In this document: positions 4,951-6,154 of the stretch, piece by piece
Layout of the letters: each line of letters starts with the position of its first letter
Numbering within the stretch: the first letter of the stretch is position 1
NCBI GenBank assembly: GCA_024640925.1
Contig: JAHEEB010000011.1
Location: forward strand, 1-6,154
Source: Bacteroidota bacterium
GTDB lineage: Bacteria; Bacteroidota; Bacteroidia; Bacteroidales; UBA10428
Direction: 5' to 3'
DNA length: 6,154 nucleotides
The notes under the pieces: generated by a model
What the model was told of the DNA's origin: nothing
The model's input: the letters and a program-made list of their open reading frames with translations, nothing else
The model's database searches: none
Made by a program: the position numbers and the translations under genes

Positions 4951-6154
4951 ATGAAAAAACCAGTATCCCAAATTCTTACAAGCCTTTTTTTTGTTCTTTT
5001 CATAATTAGCTGCGATAATCGCGGTATAGAAGAAAAAAATGTCGATTTCACAGCTACACAAACCAATGTTGATGTTGGTCAAATAGTTGAATTTAAAGAT
5101 GCATCAAAAATCTCAGGTACTAATTGGCTATGGAACTTTGGTGATGGAGGTACAAGCACTATGCAGAATCCCACACACATTTATACCAAAGCGGGCGAAT
5201 ATACAGTGAAACTAAGTGTTTCAAATAAACTTTCGACCGAAACAGCAACTAAAAAAAATTATATCATTGTTTCTGAAGTTATGTTAGCTCCTGTTACTGC
5301 TTTCTCTGCTTCATCTACCAGTATAAAAACTGGTCAAAGCATACAGTTTACTGATATGTCTACAAACACTCCAACAAGCTGGAGTTGGAATTTTGGCGAT
5401 GGAGGCACAAGTTCAGCCCAGAATCCCTCGCACAAATACACCACTGCCGGTACTTTTATTGTACAACTAACTGCCACTAATGCTTATGGAAACGATACTG
5501 AAGTAAAGACTATTGTTGTATCAGTTGGGTCTTCTCCTGTAGCTGCTTTTTCTGCTTCATCTACCTCAGTCTATAGGGGTGTTTCAATACAATTTACCGA
5601 TTCGTCAACCAACACTCCAACAAGCTGGAGCTGGGACTTTGGTGATAATACCACAAGTACATTACAAAATCCCTCTCACTCTTATTCAAGTGTTGGTACT
5701 TACACTGTTAAATTAACTGCCACTAATGCTTATGGTTCTGGTTCTGAAACAAAAACGAACTATATAACGGTGGATTATGCAGATTCATCTTTGATTTTGT
5801 ATTATCCATTTAATGGAAATTCTAATGATGAAAATCTTGGTATTTATAATGGAATTGTAAATGGAGCTACTCTATGTAACGACAAGGATGGAAATGCAAA
5901 TAGTGCATATTACTTTGATGGTACAGATGATTATATTCAGGCAACAGATTTTGCTAATAGCTTACCTGAAACTAATATTTCTATTTCAATGTGGGTTCAG
6001 TCGATGGAAAGTAAAGTTGCCTGGCAAATGAGCCTTGCTTTAGATTCTTGTAGGTTAGGCATTTCTATTGATTATTCCCATAATGGTACTAATTCTATTT
6101 TTTGGGACTATGGAAATATATCTTTTGGAAGATTATCTGTCTCGAATACTCTAA
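4951..6154 (+). CDS. Surface lipoprotein with three PKD domains and a LamG-like domain (3' end outside window)
   Basis: The frame starts at ATG 4951, five codons after an in-frame TAA (4933-4935), and is open to the right edge: 401 complete codons. Residues 1-21 form a lipoprotein signal with lipobox IISC (Cys21), followed by DNRG. Three PKD domains follow, at about 32-110, 114-191 and 196-274. Each carries the family pattern W-x-FGD (WNFGDG at 61-66 and 146-151, WDFGDN at 228-233), then NP-x-H-x-Y and G-x-Y/F-x-V-x-L. From about 281 comes a concanavalin-like LamG fold: LYYPFNGNSNDE (283-294) and AYYFDGTDDYIQ (319-330), then ISISMWVQ. PKD domains are rigid surface spacers or glycan-contacting modules. 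LamG-like domains bind sugars or proteins and sometimes carry a catalytic site. The protein is probably exposed on the cell surface and acts in adhesion or polysaccharide capture, but any C-terminal domain is off the window. Divergence from the GH3 gene suggests a shared role in glycan use. Confidence 0.93.
   Translation, partial: MKKPVSQILTSLFFVLFIISCDNRGIEEKNVDFTATQTNVDVGQIVEFKDASKISGTNWLWNFGDGGTSTMQNPTHIYTKAGEYTVKLSVSNKLSTETATKKNYIIVSEVMLAPVTAFSASSTSIKTGQSIQFTDMSTNTPTSWSWNFGDGGTSSAQNPSHKYTTAGTFIVQLTATNAYGNDTEVKTIVVSVGSSPVAAFSASSTSVYRGVSIQFTDSSTNTPTSWSWDFGDNTTSTLQNPSHSYSSVGTYTVKLTATNAYGSGSETKTNYITVDYADSSLILYYPFNGNSNDENLGIYNGIVNGATLCNDKDGNANSAYYFDGTDDYIQATDFANSLPETNISISMWVQSMESKVAWQMSLALDSCRLGISIDYSHNGTNSIFWDYGNISFGRLSVSNTL
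5290..5781 (+). repeat. In-frame tandem duplication of a PKD-coding unit (246-bp period)
   Basis: The second and third PKD domains repeat at the DNA level with a constant offset of 246 bases (82 codons). Identical blocks include 15 bases at 5305-5319 and 5551-5565, 20 bases at 5365-5384 and 5611-5630, and 22 bases at 5468-5489 and 5714-5735. The blocks between them have diverged, partly at silent positions. The first PKD domain does not share these blocks, so it is older or of separate origin. Confidence 0.9.

Noticed and set aside
5290..5781. Regularly spaced repeats that could suggest a CRISPR array or satellite
   Set aside because: The period is 246 bases, in frame, and encodes PKD domains; it is protein domain duplication.

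Overview
The window looks like chromosomal DNA from a member of the Bacteroidota. Three things support this. The first gene ends in a type IX secretion (Por) sorting domain, which is confined to that phylum. Two genes start with lipoprotein signal peptides in front of polysaccharide-related domains. Promoter-like sites match the Bacteroidota -7 consensus TAnnTTTG, and clear Shine-Dalgarno sequences are absent. The DNA is AT-rich. The gene set suggests a polysaccharide-degrading species, possibly environmental or marine, but the exact lineage cannot be read from the sequence.

Layout. Bases 1-596 (+) are the 3' end of a large secreted protein with a C-terminal T9SS type A sorting domain. A strong hairpin at 634-659 separates it from a convergent gene at 674-1714 (-), which encodes a soluble, charged 346-residue protein that I do not recognise. 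Bases 1715-2033 are non-coding and hold a promoter-like site framed by 9-bp direct repeats, an odd stretch with a G-U-paired hairpin, and a textbook terminator for the next gene. Bases 2034-4553 (-) encode a complete family 3 glycoside hydrolase lipoprotein with an inserted PA14 domain. Bases 4554-4950 are an AT-rich divergent promoter region. From 4951 to the right edge (+) runs the start of a surface lipoprotein with three PKD domains followed by a LamG-like domain, cut off by the window end.

How the genes may work together. The GH3 enzyme probably releases terminal sugars from oligosaccharides at the outer membrane or in the periplasm. The divergently transcribed PKD/LamG lipoprotein is probably a surface adhesion or glycan-binding protein, and the T9SS-exported protein at the left edge may be a secreted beta-helical or glycan-active protein. 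No SusC/SusD pair, hybrid two-component regulator, sigma/anti-sigma pair, transposase, tRNA, rRNA or CRISPR array is visible. I see no clear new biological system. The least explained items are the 346-residue protein, the intergenic stretch 1804-1980, and the paired 9-bp repeats that frame two of the promoters.
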